The translations under genes and the position numbers were made by a program. The notes below the pieces were generated by a model. It saw nothing but the letters and a program-made list of their open reading frames with translations, had not been told where the DNA came from and searched no databases. Positions 8,323 through 16,521 of a stretch of DNA of 64,000 nt are shown here, one piece after another; position 1 is the first letter of the stretch; every line of letters starts with the position of its first letter. The stretch comes from Brevinema_A sp051649245. GTDB lineage: Bacteria; Spirochaetota; Brevinematia; Brevinematales; Brevinemataceae. The stretch is taken from the NCBI GenBank assembly GCA_051649245.1, contig JBOFGS010000014.1:1-64000 (forward strand), in the 5' to 3' direction.

Positions 8323-9399
8323 TTATTTAAATAAATTTTTAAAAATAGCTTCTAATACAGGAACAACTATACTATTACCTGCTTGACGATAAAGTGCTGT
8401 ATTACTAACAACCTGTTGAGCTTTTTTAAAATCACTTTCTGAACATCCCATAAATTTCCAAGTTTCATAAGGTGTTAGTCTTCTTGCAGCATATGTACTA
8501 TTACTGAGTTGTTTTCCTGTTACCACTTGCCTTCTTTTTTTACTTAGAAAATCTTTGAGAAAAGTACCTTTCCAATAATTTGCATCGAGGCAATAACAAA
8601 CATCTTGCTGTATAATAAAATCAGTTGTCTGATTTCCTGATAGATAGTACTTTTTATCAACATTTGTTTCTAACCAATCATTCATAGTAACCGTTAAAGG
8701 TATGGTAGAGGGAAATTCAAAAGGAGTAGATGCGTTTAATTCGCTAATACAAAATACACGTTCTCTATTTTGAGGCACTCCAAAATCTTTTGCGTTAAGT
8801 ACTTTCCATGAGTTTGTATATCCAAGGCTTGTTAAATATTCTAAAAATAAATGAAAATTATGAATATGATTTTTACCTATTAAGTTTTTAACATTTTCCA
8901 TCATCAAATATTTTGGACGTTTATATTCAATGATTTTACAACATTCCCATAAAAGTGAAGAGCGAGTTCCAGAGTTAGTGTTTAATCCGTTTTGATATCC
9001 AGCAACAGAAATATCTTGACAAGGGAATGAATAGGTGAAAAAGTCAAAATCTGGTAATCCTTTTGGGTCAATACGAGATATATCTCCAAAATTTTTAGTA
9101 AGTTTATTAGCCAAGTGAAAGTCTTGGAGCTGAGGTAGTTTTAATTTTCTTGCTTTATTTTCAAATGTTCGGTAATCAAGTGGTACATTTGTGTGTTCTA
9201 GCTCAGCAATCATATCTTCTTTTAAGGCAGGAATATTTTGAGTCTTTTCTTGTAAAAAATCAGTATGGATAGAAGCATAAGACAAAATAGCATCTTTATC
9301 TATTTCAGAAATTCCTACCACGTTATGAGTAATTCCTATATTTTTTAAAGCCATTCGTTGACTACCATATCCAGCAAAAGCTTCAAAAACATTTAGCAT
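8323..9399 (-). CDS. C5-cytosine DNA methyltransferase (M.ScrFIB-like)
   Basis: The 358-residue enzyme carries the m5C motifs: FEAFAGYGSQ (motif I) at the N-terminus, SFPCQDISVAGYQNG (motif IV with the catalytic Cys) near residue 130, MENVKNL (motif VI), QNRERVFCI (motif VIII) and RQAGNSIVVPV (motif X) at the C-terminus. It protects DNA against the adjacent endonuclease. Its length matches the ScrFI B methyltransferase. It is the first gene of the leftward operon and is driven by the promoter at 9433-9461. Confidence 0.9.
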   Translation of the reverse strand: MLNVFEAFAGYGSQRMALKNIGITHNVVGISEIDKDAILSYASIHTDFLQEKTQNIPALKEDMIAELEHTNVPLDYRTFENKARKLKLPQLQDFHLANKLTKNFGDISRIDPKGLPDFDFFTYSFPCQDISVAGYQNGLNTNSGTRSSLLWECCKIIEYKRPKYLMMENVKNLIGKNHIHNFHLFLEYLTSLGYTNSWKVLNAKDFGVPQNRERVFCISELNASTPFEFPSTIPLTVTMNDWLETNVDKKYYLSGNQTTDFIIQQDVCYCLDANYWKGTFLKDFLSKKRRQVVTGKQLSNSTYAARRLTPYETWKFMGCSESDFKKAQQVVSNTALYRQAGNSIVVPVLEAIFKNLFK

Positions 9400-9432
9400 C
9401 TTTATAATTCCTTTGATTTAGTGAGAATATTT

Positions 9433-9461
9433 ATTATAACATGATGCTAGTCAAATGACAA
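9433..9461 (-). promoter_or_regulatory. Promoter of the leftward RM-Gabija operon
   Basis: On the minus strand TTGTCA (9456-9461), 17 bp and TATAAT (9433-9438) precede the methyltransferase start by about 34 bp. It lies back-to-back with the promoter for the HTH-methyltransferase. An XRE-type protein bound between them could control both sets, as reported for ScrFI. Confidence 0.75.
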
Positions 9462-9481
9462 TAAAATAGTATTGAAAAGAC

Positions 9482-9510
9482 TTCCAATTTATAAATAAAT
9501 GTGTTAAAAT
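9482..9510 (+). promoter_or_regulatory. Promoter of the HTH-methyltransferase
   Basis: TTCCAA (9482-9487), 17 bp and TAAAAT (9505-9510) lie before the GTG start at 9540. Both hexamers are weaker than those of the divergent operon promoter. Confidence 0.45.
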
Positions 9511-9539
9511 TAGGACAATATGACCTCAGGAGATGTTTG

Positions 9540-10679
9540 GTGAATGAGACGATAAAAAAGAAAAGGCAAGATCTTGGATTAACTCAAAAAGAGTTTGCGG
9601 ATGCTTTAAATATGGGTAAGAATGGTGATAGAACTTTACGAAGGTGGGAAAATGGAGAAACAAAACCCTCATCTTTAGAAGTAGATAAACTTTTAGAATT
9701 TGCTAATACAATACCTTTTTCTAATCCAAAAAATAGTAAGTTTTCATTTATAGATTTATTTGCAGGAATCGGTGGGATAAAAATCCCATTTACAGAATTA
9801 AAAGGTAAATGTGTATTTTCTTCAGAATGGGATAAATTTGCTCAAAAAACATACAGAGTTAATCATGGAGAAGAGCCACAAGGAGATATTACACAAATTG
9901 ATCCTAATACCATTCCTGATCATGATTTGTTATTAGCTGGATTTCCATGTCAACCATTTTCCCAAGCAGGGAAAAAACAAGGGTTTTCTGATACGAGAGG
10001 AACGATGTTTTTTTATATAGAAGAAATATTAAAACGTAAAAGACCAAAAGCCTATCTATTAGAAAACGTAAAACAATTAAAAGGACATGATAAAGGAAAT
10101 ACGCTAAAAACGATTGTTAAACATTTGGAACAATTGAATTATAGTGTTGACTTTAAAGTGCTAAGGGCTGCTGATTTTGGAATACCTCAAAATAGAGAAC
10201 GAATTTATATTGTTGGATTTGATAAAACACAATTGTCTACTGAGAAAATTACTTCCTTTAAATTTCCTATACCACCTAAAATTCAAACTCGATTGGGAGA
10301 TATATTAGAAAAAAATGTAGATGAAAAATATACAATTAGTGACACCTTATATCAAGGTCATTTAAGACGTAAAGAACAACACAAAAGTAAAGGAAATGGA
10401 TTTGGATTTAGTCTTTACAATGAAGACTCAGTTTACACTAATACTATTAGTGCAAGATATTACAAGGATGGAAGTGAAATTTTAATAGAACAAAAAGGTA
10501 AGAATCCACGAAAATTGACACCAAGAGAATGTGCAAGATTACAAGGATTTCCAGAAGAATTTATTATTCCCGTATCTGACACACAGGCGTATAGACAATT
10601 TGGTAATTCCGTGGCAGTTCCTGTAATTAGAGCAATCGCTTTAAGTATGATGCCGTTAGTTTTAGAAAATACGCTATGA
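9540..10679 (+). CDS. C5-cytosine DNA methyltransferase with N-terminal XRE HTH (M.ScrFIA-like)
   Basis: The start is GTG 9540, placed by CAGGAGA at 9527-9533. Residues about 1-60 form an XRE helix-turn-helix (LGLTQKEFADALNMG, then RRWENGE). The rest is an m5C methyltransferase: FIDLFAGIGGIKIPF (I), GFPCQPFSQAGKKQGF (IV), LLENVKQL (VI), QNRERIYIVG (VIII) and RQFGNSVAVPV (X). In ScrFI the corresponding methyltransferase also represses the RM operon through its HTH. The divergent placement here fits the same dual role. It is a complete gene followed by about 800 bp without genes. Confidence 0.9.
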   Translation: MNETIKKKRQDLGLTQKEFADALNMGKNGDRTLRRWENGETKPSSLEVDKLLEFANTIPFSNPKNSKFSFIDLFAGIGGIKIPFTELKGKCVFSSEWDKFAQKTYRVNHGEEPQGDITQIDPNTIPDHDLLLAGFPCQPFSQAGKKQGFSDTRGTMFFYIEEILKRKRPKAYLLENVKQLKGHDKGNTLKTIVKHLEQLNYSVDFKVLRAADFGIPQNRERIYIVGFDKTQLSTEKITSFKFPIPPKIQTRLGDILEKNVDEKYTISDTLYQGHLRRKEQHKSKGNGFGFSLYNEDSVYTNTISARYYKDGSEILIEQKGKNPRKLTPRECARLQGFPEEFIIPVSDTQAYRQFGNSVAVPVIRAIALSMMPLVLENTL

Positions 10680-10850
10680 GATGACTTCTAAATTAAAACT
10701 TGGCTTCTTTTGAGGATTAACCATTACAGGATGATCTGGTAAATACTTTCAGAGATTACCAGAATCTGGAGTTCAGGAAAGTGCCAAAAAAATTATCATA
10801 TTTAATCTTGAGTTTTACTGAGAAGAGAGTTTCTTTTTGTTAGGAAGATC

Positions 10851-10879
10851 TTGACAATGAAGAAGAGGTATGGTATACT
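10851..10879 (+). promoter_or_regulatory. Strong promoter into noncoding DNA
   Basis: TTGACA (10851-10856), 17 bp and TATACT (10874-10879) form a near-consensus promoter with no ORF after it. Transcription would begin at about 10885-10887, exactly where the 19-bp inverted-repeat arm starts. Confidence 0.7.
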
Positions 10880-10884
10880 GATAG

Positions 10885-11055
10885 TGCTAAAATCCTTGCA
10901 GACGGGAATAGTCTGTTATTTATATTTTATCTTAATACTTTAGAATAAAAATCTTGCTTGAAAGTTATGCTTTTTGGGCAGGTAAGATCCATTAATTGCC
11001 GATGCTCTTATGGCTCTAAAGTATAGGACAGCTTCAAGCGGTTCTTTTTTATTTT
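10885..11055 (+). ncRNA. Candidate small RNA
   Basis: The region runs from the predicted start after the promoter at 10851-10879 to a T-rich stretch at 11043-11055. It contains a 5' hairpin CAGAC-GGGAATA-GTCTG (899-915). A longer pairing joins GCTTGAA near 10955 with TTCAAGC near 11033, just before the T run. No ORF with a ribosome binding site is present. It does not match tmRNA, SRP RNA or RNase P RNA motifs. Its 5' end has a 19-bp complement at 11170-11188. Confidence 0.45.
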
Positions 11056-11112
11056 TAAAAGGAATTCCACAGATTCCCATGCCGGTCACACGGTAAATTT
11101 ATATTAATTGCT

Positions 11113-11132
11113 CATAGCAGTTTGTATATTTT
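11113..11132 (-). repeat. Dispersed 20-bp repeat, copy 1
   Basis: The minus strand here reads the same 20 bases as the + strand at 15569-15588, a match that continues imperfectly on both sides. Both copies lie in noncoding DNA of the accessory block. Confidence 0.7.
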
Positions 11133-11340
11133 TGTGTGATCGGTATTGGATAGAAATATTTAAGACCATGTCTGCAAGGATTTTAGCAATACAGCTGTCT
11201 ATGAGCTTTATTGTTTTCAGGAACGAAGTGACTAGAAAATAATAATCCAGCGAGTGCTTTAGCACAAGCATGATTCCTTGATATTTCCATGTATTGCTTA
11301 GAAAATAACAAGAGAACAAAGTAATCGACTTTATTTTTTA

Positions 11341-11370
11341 TACAGTAAGAAACAAGGTTTCGATACTGTA
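11341..11370 (+). promoter_or_regulatory. Leader hairpin
   Basis: Arms TACAGTA and TACTGTA enclose an inner GAAAC-AAG-GTTTC stem. It is the first of three consecutive hairpins before the gene at 11485. Its function is unknown. Confidence 0.5.
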
Positions 11371-11392
11371 TTCTTCATAATATCAATAACTC

Positions 11393-11438
11393 AACTCATA
11401 GAAACGGGATGAATATCCTCGGCTCTATGAGTTTTTTT
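11393..11438 (+). terminator. Terminator with nested stem
   Basis: The 10-bp arms AACTCATAGA (11393-11402) and TCTATGAGTT (11424-11433) enclose a GGGAT/ATCC stem and are followed by seven T residues. A further GGGAT-TATT-ATCCC hairpin follows at 11455-11468, directly before the ribosome binding site of the next gene, so attenuation is possible. Confidence 0.75.
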
Positions 11439-11484
11439 ATTTTAAATATAATTACGGGATTATTATCCCTTTTAGGAGTTTTTT

Positions 11485-12114
11485 ATGAAGAAAATGTTGA
11501 TTATGCTGTTACTGTCGTCATCGCCGGCCTTTGCGGATTTTAAAAAAGTCAAAGAAATTAACGGCATTAAAATACCGAAGGGAGTTATTGCTCAATACGA
11601 TGATTTGGAAAATGAATATCTGATCGGTACCGATAATTTTTATAAATTTGAAGGATTTAACGGCGTATACAATCATATCACGCTCCACTATACCTATAAA
11701 AACGATGTTATCTATCCCTGCATAGAATTAAGCATCAATACGACAAGCCGAGATATGAAGCCGTTATTCAAGACGGAAGTTTTTATTGATGTGGATTCTG
11801 TGACCATATTTATCAGAAATAAAGGCTCGGATGTCAAAAAATACACGGTCGATTGGTCCGAAAAAAGTACAACGAAAGACGAATTCCAAAAATACAATGT
11901 CGTATCTGTCAGGGAATTCACCAAAAAGAATGATGCGGAACTCTTTAATTTTCTGCTTGAGAATATTGATAAAGACAGTGCGGTCACCGTGCGTTTTCAG
12001 AATACAAAGAACAATACAAAGATTGATGCAGATGTAAAAAAACGCGAACTGAAAGATCTGTTTAACATGCTGCAGCTGTATAAACTGCTGAATCGGGATT
12101 CCACAGAAAAATAA
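11485..12114 (+). CDS. Secreted protein of unknown function
   Basis: The start follows TTTTAGGAG. An N-terminal signal peptide (MKKMLIMLLLSSSPAFA) is followed by DFKKVK, so the mature protein should be periplasmic or outer-membrane facing. No domain is recognised in the remaining roughly 190 residues, which are charged and predicted mixed alpha/beta. The signal-peptide end plus ADFKK resembles the secreted protein at 51780-52403. The base composition is richer in GC than the RM-Gabija operon to the left and similar to the packaging genes to the right. Confidence 0.6.
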   Translation: MKKMLIMLLLSSSPAFADFKKVKEINGIKIPKGVIAQYDDLENEYLIGTDNFYKFEGFNGVYNHITLHYTYKNDVIYPCIELSINTTSRDMKPLFKTEVFIDVDSVTIFIRNKGSDVKKYTVDWSEKSTTKDEFQKYNVVSVREFTKKNDAELFNFLLENIDKDSAVTVRFQNTKNNTKIDADVKKRELKDLFNMLQLYKLLNRDSTEK

Positions 12115-12145
12115 AGTATAGACAAGATTCTCCTATCGTTTTAGA

Positions 12146-12180
12146 AAAAAACAGACACCATACTTGGTGTCTGTTTTTTA
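12146..12180 (+). terminator. Rho-independent terminator
   Basis: A perfect hairpin ACAGACACC-ATACTT-GGTGTCTGT is followed by TTTTTTATT and ends the gene at 11485-12114. The A run before the stem makes it usable in both directions. Confidence 0.88.
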
Positions 12181-12374
12181 TTATGTATAATTTAAAAAAG
12201 AAAAACAATCCTGAGTTAGGATTGCGGTTTTAGAGATTGTATGGTATAATGTTAAGTTCTTTTCGGATAAAGAAATAATTGTTTCAATATATACTAAATT
12301 ATAACATAATTTTTATGCTTTGTCAATAATTTTCACAAAATAAATAAATTATGTTCATTGGAGGGGCAAAATTT

Positions 12375-13640
12375 ATGAAAGTACAACAGATAAAGATTGG
12401 AGATTTGAAGCCGTATTCAAGGAATGCACGAACGCATAGCCCGAAGCAGGTTGAAGAAATCGCTCGAAGTATTAAAGTATTCGGTTTTACGAATCCCGTG
12501 CTCATTGATCAAAATAATATGATTATAGCAGGTCATGGCAGAGTTATGGCAGCCAAAGAATTGGGAATGGAAGAAGTGCCGACTCTTTGTATTGATTATC
12601 TCAGCGATGCGGAAAAACGGGCTTATATCTTGGCGGATAATAAATTGGCAGAAAAAGCCGGCTGGGATAAGGAAATTTTGGCGATAGAATTGCAAGAATT
12701 AATGGTTATTGAGGATGATTTTGATATAACACTCACAGGATTTGAAACTCCGGAGATCGATTTAATATTGGAGTTAGACAGTGATAATGTAGACGAGGAA
12801 ATTGACTTGCCTGTGGAAGCACCGAAGGTGTGTCAAAAAGGAGATTTGTGGCAGCTTGGGGAACATAAGCTATATATTGGAGATTCTTTATTTGAGGAGA
12901 GTTATCGGAAGTTATTAGGAGATGAGCTTGTGGACATGGTGTTCACGGATCCGCCGTATAATGTGAAAATTGAAGGTAATGTTGCGATGAAGGGAGTGAA
13001 TTCAAGGAAGGAATTTGGAGAATTTGCTTATGCCAGCGGAGAGATGAGCAGAAAGGAATTTACAGACTTCTTGGAGAAGGCTTTGTCTAATGTGACAAAA
13101 TATTCCAAGGATGGCAGTGTCCATTATATCTGCATGGATTGGCGACATATGCTTGAGGTGCAAACAGTGGGCGAGAAATTGTATTCGGAACTTAAGAATA
13201 TCTGCGTCTGGAATAAGGGATACGGTGGAATGGGAAGTTTGTATCGTTCTCAGCATGAGATGGTTTTTGTTTTCAAGTATGGTGAGGGAGAATACACCAA
13301 TAATATTGAGCTCGGCAAACACGGCAGAAACAGAACCAATATTTGGAATTATGCCGGCATGCGTAAAGGCAAAGACGGTTGGGGACTTCATCCGACAGTG
13401 AAACCGACACGAATGGTTGCCGATGCGATTATGGACTGTTTCAAGGTAGGAGATATTATATTGGATATTTTTGGTGGAAGCGGCAGCACCTTATTAGCTG
13501 CTGAAAAAACAAAGAGACAAGCGCGTATTATCGAGTTTGATGAAAAATATGGAGACGTAACAGTATATCGTTGGGAGAAATTGACGAAGAAAAAAGCTGT
13601 GCTGTTGGAAAGAGTTTCTCAGGAGAAGATCAATGCCTAA
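12375..13640 (+). CDS. ParB-nuclease-like / beta-class adenine or N4-cytosine DNA methyltransferase
   Basis: The start is ATG 12375 after GGAGGGG. Residues about 1-100 form a ParB/Srx-like domain (LKPYSRNARTHS, then IAGHGRVMAAKELG). The rest is an amino-methyltransferase with TDPPYN near residue 190 (motif IV) before DIFGGSGSTLLAAE near residue 365 (motif I), the beta-class order. Such fusions commonly sit just before terminase genes in tailed phages, where they modify phage DNA. The 3' end overlaps the next gene by 8 bp. No partner endonuclease is adjacent. Confidence 0.88.
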   Translation: MKVQQIKIGDLKPYSRNARTHSPKQVEEIARSIKVFGFTNPVLIDQNNMIIAGHGRVMAAKELGMEEVPTLCIDYLSDAEKRAYILADNKLAEKAGWDKEILAIELQELMVIEDDFDITLTGFETPEIDLILELDSDNVDEEIDLPVEAPKVCQKGDLWQLGEHKLYIGDSLFEESYRKLLGDELVDMVFTDPPYNVKIEGNVAMKGVNSRKEFGEFAYASGEMSRKEFTDFLEKALSNVTKYSKDGSVHYICMDWRHMLEVQTVGEKLYSELKNICVWNKGYGGMGSLYRSQHEMVFVFKYGEGEYTNNIELGKHGRNRTNIWNYAGMRKGKDGWGLHPTVKPTRMVADAIMDCFKVGDIILDIFGGSGSTLLAAEKTKRQARIIEFDEKYGDVTVYRWEKLTKKKAVLLERVSQEKINA

Positions 13641-14010
13641 GACAACAGATAGAGTACAAGATGCTGAGAAAATTGGTTACAAGCAGCCGCCGAAAGAAAC
13701 TCAATTTCGGAAGGGAGCATCAGGAAATCCCAAAGGCAGACCTAAAGGAAGTAAAAACCTGAAGACGATTTTGAAGAAAGAACTTGAAGAGAAGATGACG
13801 ATTCAGGAAAAAGGGAAAACAAAAAAAGTTACCAAGCAAGAGGCGATTGTGAAAACATTAGTAAACAATACCTTAAAAGGCGACAAAAATGCCATGCAAG
13901 CCTTGCTGCGTCTTATTAACAATATTGTGGGAGATGAAGTGGAAGTTGTAGCACCGGAACTTCATGCGGAGGACATGGAAATCTTAAAAAGGTATATGAA
14001 TCATGAGTAG
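13633..14010 (+). CDS. DUF5681-type small protein, candidate small terminase
   Basis: The 125-residue basic protein has the DUF5681 signature FRKGASGNPKGRPKGSKN at residues about 26-43. A helical acidic C-terminus follows. Proteins of this family lie between ParB-methyltransferases and large terminases in phages and may act as the small terminase. It overlaps its neighbours by 8 bp on both sides, which indicates a tight phage operon. Confidence 0.75.
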   Translation: MPKTTDRVQDAEKIGYKQPPKETQFRKGASGNPKGRPKGSKNLKTILKKELEEKMTIQEKGKTKKVTKQEAIVKTLVNNTLKGDKNAMQALLRLINNIVGDEVEVVAPELHAEDMEILKRYMNHE

Positions 14011-15412
14011 AAAAACAGATGAAAGACAAAGACTACTTAGAGCGCTGCTTAGGAATAATTTAGCACCATTTGTTGAGAAGGTTTACAAAAGTGTGGATAA
14101 TTCCCAGCCATATATTCACAGCGAGCATATTGAGTTGATAGCTGATAGGTTGGAGAAATGTTATGAAGGAAAAATCAAGAGATTAATTATTAATATGCCT
14201 CCACGAAGTTTGAAATCTATTTGCACAAGTGTTGCGTTTCCGGCGTGGATTTTGGGAAAAGATCCAAGTAAACGGATTATTACGACAAGTTATTCGGATG
14301 AATTGGCGAGCAAACATGCCAGAGATTGTCGAGCAGTAATGGATACGTCTTGGTATAAAGAGTTATTTCCATTAACGAGAATCAATCCCAATAAACGTAC
14401 GGAAACAGAATATGAAACCAGACAGAACGGTTATCGATTGGCGACGTCTGTCGGCGGCACCTTGACAGGCAGGGGCGGAAATTTTATTATCATCGATGAT
14501 CCTATCAAACCTCAGGATGCCCTATCCGACACCAAGCGAAAATCCATAAATCAATGGTACGCAAACACTTTATATAGCAGGCTTGATAATAAAAATACGG
14601 ATGTCATTATTATTGTGATGCAGAGGGTTCACACCGATGATTTATGCAGCTTTGTCCAAGAGAATGAAGCTTGGGAGGTCTTGAATCTACCGGCGATAGC
14701 AACAAAAGACGAAGTTTTTGAACTGTCTAATGGAAAAACAATCCATCGTTATATTGGAGAAATATTAAATCCGCAGTTGGAGTCTCAATTTATCTTGGAA
14801 AGCATCAAGAAAAATCTTGGTAGTTATAATTTTGAAGCCCAGTACCAACAAAATCCTATGCCTGAAGAGGGAGGATTATTGAAATGGAAGTGGTTTGAAT
14901 ATTATGATGAACTTCCTCAAGGTGGGATGATAGTACAGAGTTGGGATACAGCAAGCAGTAATAATGATTTCAGCGATTATTCGGTGGGAATGACGGCATT
15001 ATATCAAAACAATAAAATCTATATTATTGATATTTTGAGAGGTAAGTTTCTTTTTCCGGAGTTGAAGAGAAAAATCAAATCCTTGTACGATCAATACAAT
15101 CCGAAAAAATTGATCATAGAAAACAAAGCGTCGGGAATTGCTTTGATACAGCAAATCAGACAAGAATATCATATTTATCCCATCGCTTACGATCCCAAAC
15201 TTTCTAAAAAAGACCGAATTATGGTCAATTCGGGGATGATCGAGTCAAGACAGGTCTTATTACCAAGAGGAGTAAGCTTCTTAGATGAGTTGGAAAAAGA
15301 AGTGGTGACTTTTCCTTATGGAAAACACGATGACCAATTGGATGCCTTATCCCAAATGCTCGACAATATGAAATCCTTTGATTCCATTGAGCCTATATTT
15401 CTTGTGATATAA
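14003..15412 (+). CDS. terL: Phage terminase large subunit
   Basis: The protein has 469 residues, the full family length. The ATPase shows a variant Walker A PPRSLKS near residue 66, Walker B FIIIDDP near residue 161, and the following SDTKR coupling segment. The RNase H-like nuclease shows SWDTAS near residue 312 and HDDQLDALSQM near residue 441. It cuts and pumps phage DNA into proheads. No portal, protease or capsid gene follows; the next 370 bp are noncoding, so the packaging module is truncated here. Confidence 0.92.
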   Translation: MSRKTDERQRLLRALLRNNLAPFVEKVYKSVDNSQPYIHSEHIELIADRLEKCYEGKIKRLIINMPPRSLKSICTSVAFPAWILGKDPSKRIITTSYSDELASKHARDCRAVMDTSWYKELFPLTRINPNKRTETEYETRQNGYRLATSVGGTLTGRGGNFIIIDDPIKPQDALSDTKRKSINQWYANTLYSRLDNKNTDVIIIVMQRVHTDDLCSFVQENEAWEVLNLPAIATKDEVFELSNGKTIHRYIGEILNPQLESQFILESIKKNLGSYNFEAQYQQNPMPEEGGLLKWKWFEYYDELPQGGMIVQSWDTASSNNDFSDYSVGMTALYQNNKIYIIDILRGKFLFPELKRKIKSLYDQYNPKKLIIENKASGIALIQQIRQEYHIYPIAYDPKLSKKDRIMVNSGMIESRQVLLPRGVSFLDELEKEVVTFPYGKHDDQLDALSQMLDNMKSFDSIEPIFLVI

Positions 15413-15491
15413 GAGTTTTTATAACTGCTACGATTAGAAAAGTAACGAATTTAACTTGGTCAATTTTTATGCCGTCCATGGCAAAATTGAC

Positions 15492-15510
15492 ATAAAATGC
15501 CCTATGGGTA
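15492..15510 (+). repeat. Dispersed 19-bp repeat, copy 1
   Basis: The motif ATAAAATGCCCT-A-TGGGTA recurs at 29830-29848 with one difference (G for A). Both copies are noncoding and both lie near mobile-element boundaries. The gap 15413-15782 also holds a hairpin at about 15632-15650. Confidence 0.55.
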
Positions 15511-15568
15511 CTTCATCCATCCTTGGACTTGACTATATCTCCTTTCCAAGCTAAAGTGTTGTACACGC

Positions 15569-15588
15569 AAAATATACAAACTGCTATG
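15569..15588 (+). repeat. Dispersed 20-bp repeat, copy 2
   Basis: This is a perfect 20-bp match, in the opposite orientation, to 11113-11132. Imperfect similarity extends to GGAATTAAT downstream, so the shared element is longer than the exact core. Confidence 0.7.
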
Positions 15589-15663
15589 CTTGGAATTAAT
15601 GAAGGGATTCTAAGGTAGATGTACAGAAATAAGTCTCGAGAGGAGACTTGTTTCCGTTGTGGG

Positions 15664-15690
15664 TTAATTCTTTATTATATAAAGAATTAA
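15664..15690. terminator. Perfect AT-rich hairpin
   Basis: The 11-bp arms TTAATTCTTTA and TAAAGAATTAA have a 5-nt loop. There is no long T run, so it may be a weak bidirectional terminator or an operator. It lies between terL and the KilA-N promoter. Confidence 0.45.
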
Positions 15691-15714
15691 ATCAATAAAA
15701 TCTCAATAAATAAC

Positions 15715-15758
15715 TTGACTTCTATCTGTATTGAAGCTAACATGTGTTACAGAGATAG
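15715..15758 (+). promoter_or_regulatory. Promoter with overlapping palindromic operators
   Basis: TTGACT (15715-15720), 17 bp and TAACAT (15738-15743) form the promoter for the integration module. The palindrome TAACA-TG-TGTTA (15738-15749) covers the -10 box, and a wider inverted repeat pairs TCTATCTGTA (15721-15730) with TACAGAGATAGA. Such placement suggests control by a phage-type repressor. Confidence 0.55.
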
Positions 15759-15782
15759 ATAATACCAATATTAGGAGAGCGT

Positions 15783-16181
15783 ATGACGGTAAGAATAAAT
15801 AATATTGAAATTAAGAACAAGAACTGGATGCAAGTAGTTATCAACAAAGAAGACGGTTATGTTAACGGAAGCTTACTAGAATATCAAATTGGAATGAGCT
15901 TGCATGGATTTTTCAAGCTGGACAATATTAAGGAATCTGTAGAACATATCAAGGTTTTAACAAGAAATAAAGAAAAATATCAAGGTGAAAGTCCTTGGAA
16001 TAATGTGAAAGGGGTGTATGTGCATCCCTTTCTTGCATTAGAGATGGCGGCTATTAAGAAATGTGAAGATAGTAATTATGAAGAATATTATGAATTTCTT
16101 AAAACAACTATTATTGAATTTCTAGAAATTAACCAAGAATTAAAAGAACAATATAACTTTATCGAGGAATTTCATGGATAA
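15783..16181 (+). CDS. KilA-N-like domain protein
   Basis: The 132-residue protein has the KilA-N layout: an early DGYVNGSLLEYQIG segment, a middle basic part, and GVYVHPFLALEMA near residue 80. These are phage DNA-binding or regulatory domains. AGGAG precedes the ATG. It starts the integration operon and overlaps the DUF2924 gene by 8 bp. The call rests on motif resemblance only. Confidence 0.6.
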   Translation: MTVRINNIEIKNKNWMQVVINKEDGYVNGSLLEYQIGMSLHGFFKLDNIKESVEHIKVLTRNKEKYQGESPWNNVKGVYVHPFLALEMAAIKKCEDSNYEEYYEFLKTTIIEFLEINQELKEQYNFIEEFHG

Positions 16182-16509
16182 GCTAAGAGAAAAATACGAA
16201 AAACTAACGAAGAAGAAAGCTCCGTTGAATATGTCTAAAGTATTGCTAGAAAAGTATATAACGTGGCATGACCAAGTAAACAATCATGAGCTTAAAGAGT
16301 TGATCTCTTTACTAAAAGGTAATTCAACTATTAATGTAGTAAAATCCGGCACGAAACTTGTCAGAGAATACCAAGGTCAAAAACATGAAGTCTCCATCAT
16401 TGATGGGGACTTTTTCTATGGTGGAATCAAGTATAAAAGCCTATCAAAAATCGCAAGAGAAATCACAGGAACGAATTGGAATGGTAACCTATTTTTCGGG
16501 GTCAAATAA
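16174..16509 (+). CDS. DUF2924 family protein
   Basis: The 111-residue protein shows the DUF2924 pattern SGTKLVREYQGQKHEVSIIDG followed by YKSLSKIAREITGTNWNGNLFFG at the C-terminus. This family usually sits next to large serine recombinases in prophages and integrative elements, as here. Its function is unknown; association with recombination is inferred from context. Confidence 0.85.
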   Translation: MDKLREKYEKLTKKKAPLNMSKVLLEKYITWHDQVNNHELKELISLLKGNSTINVVKSGTKLVREYQGQKHEVSIIDGDFFYGGIKYKSLSKIAREITGTNWNGNLFFGVK

Positions 16510-16521
16510 AAGGGAGTAGAT

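Larger units (their letters stand above)
10885..11188. repeat. Perfect 19-bp inverted repeat with a 266-bp spacer
   Basis: The arm at 10885-10903 starts TGCTAAAATCC. Its exact reverse complement is at 11170-11188. On each strand the arm is followed by a short GAC/GTC hairpin, so the two arms look like two opposed copies of one small element. Of the 10680-11484 gap, this is the main recognisable structure; the remainder has further hairpins but no gene. Confidence 0.75.

Noticed and set aside
10885..11055. Identification of the small RNA as 6S, SRP RNA, tmRNA or a T-box leader
   Set aside because: The hallmark motifs of these classes were not found; it is left unassigned.
11104..11319. A 71-codon minus-strand frame over the inverted repeat
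   Set aside because: Its start has no ribosome binding site and the frame covers hairpins and the repeat arm, so it is more likely noncoding.
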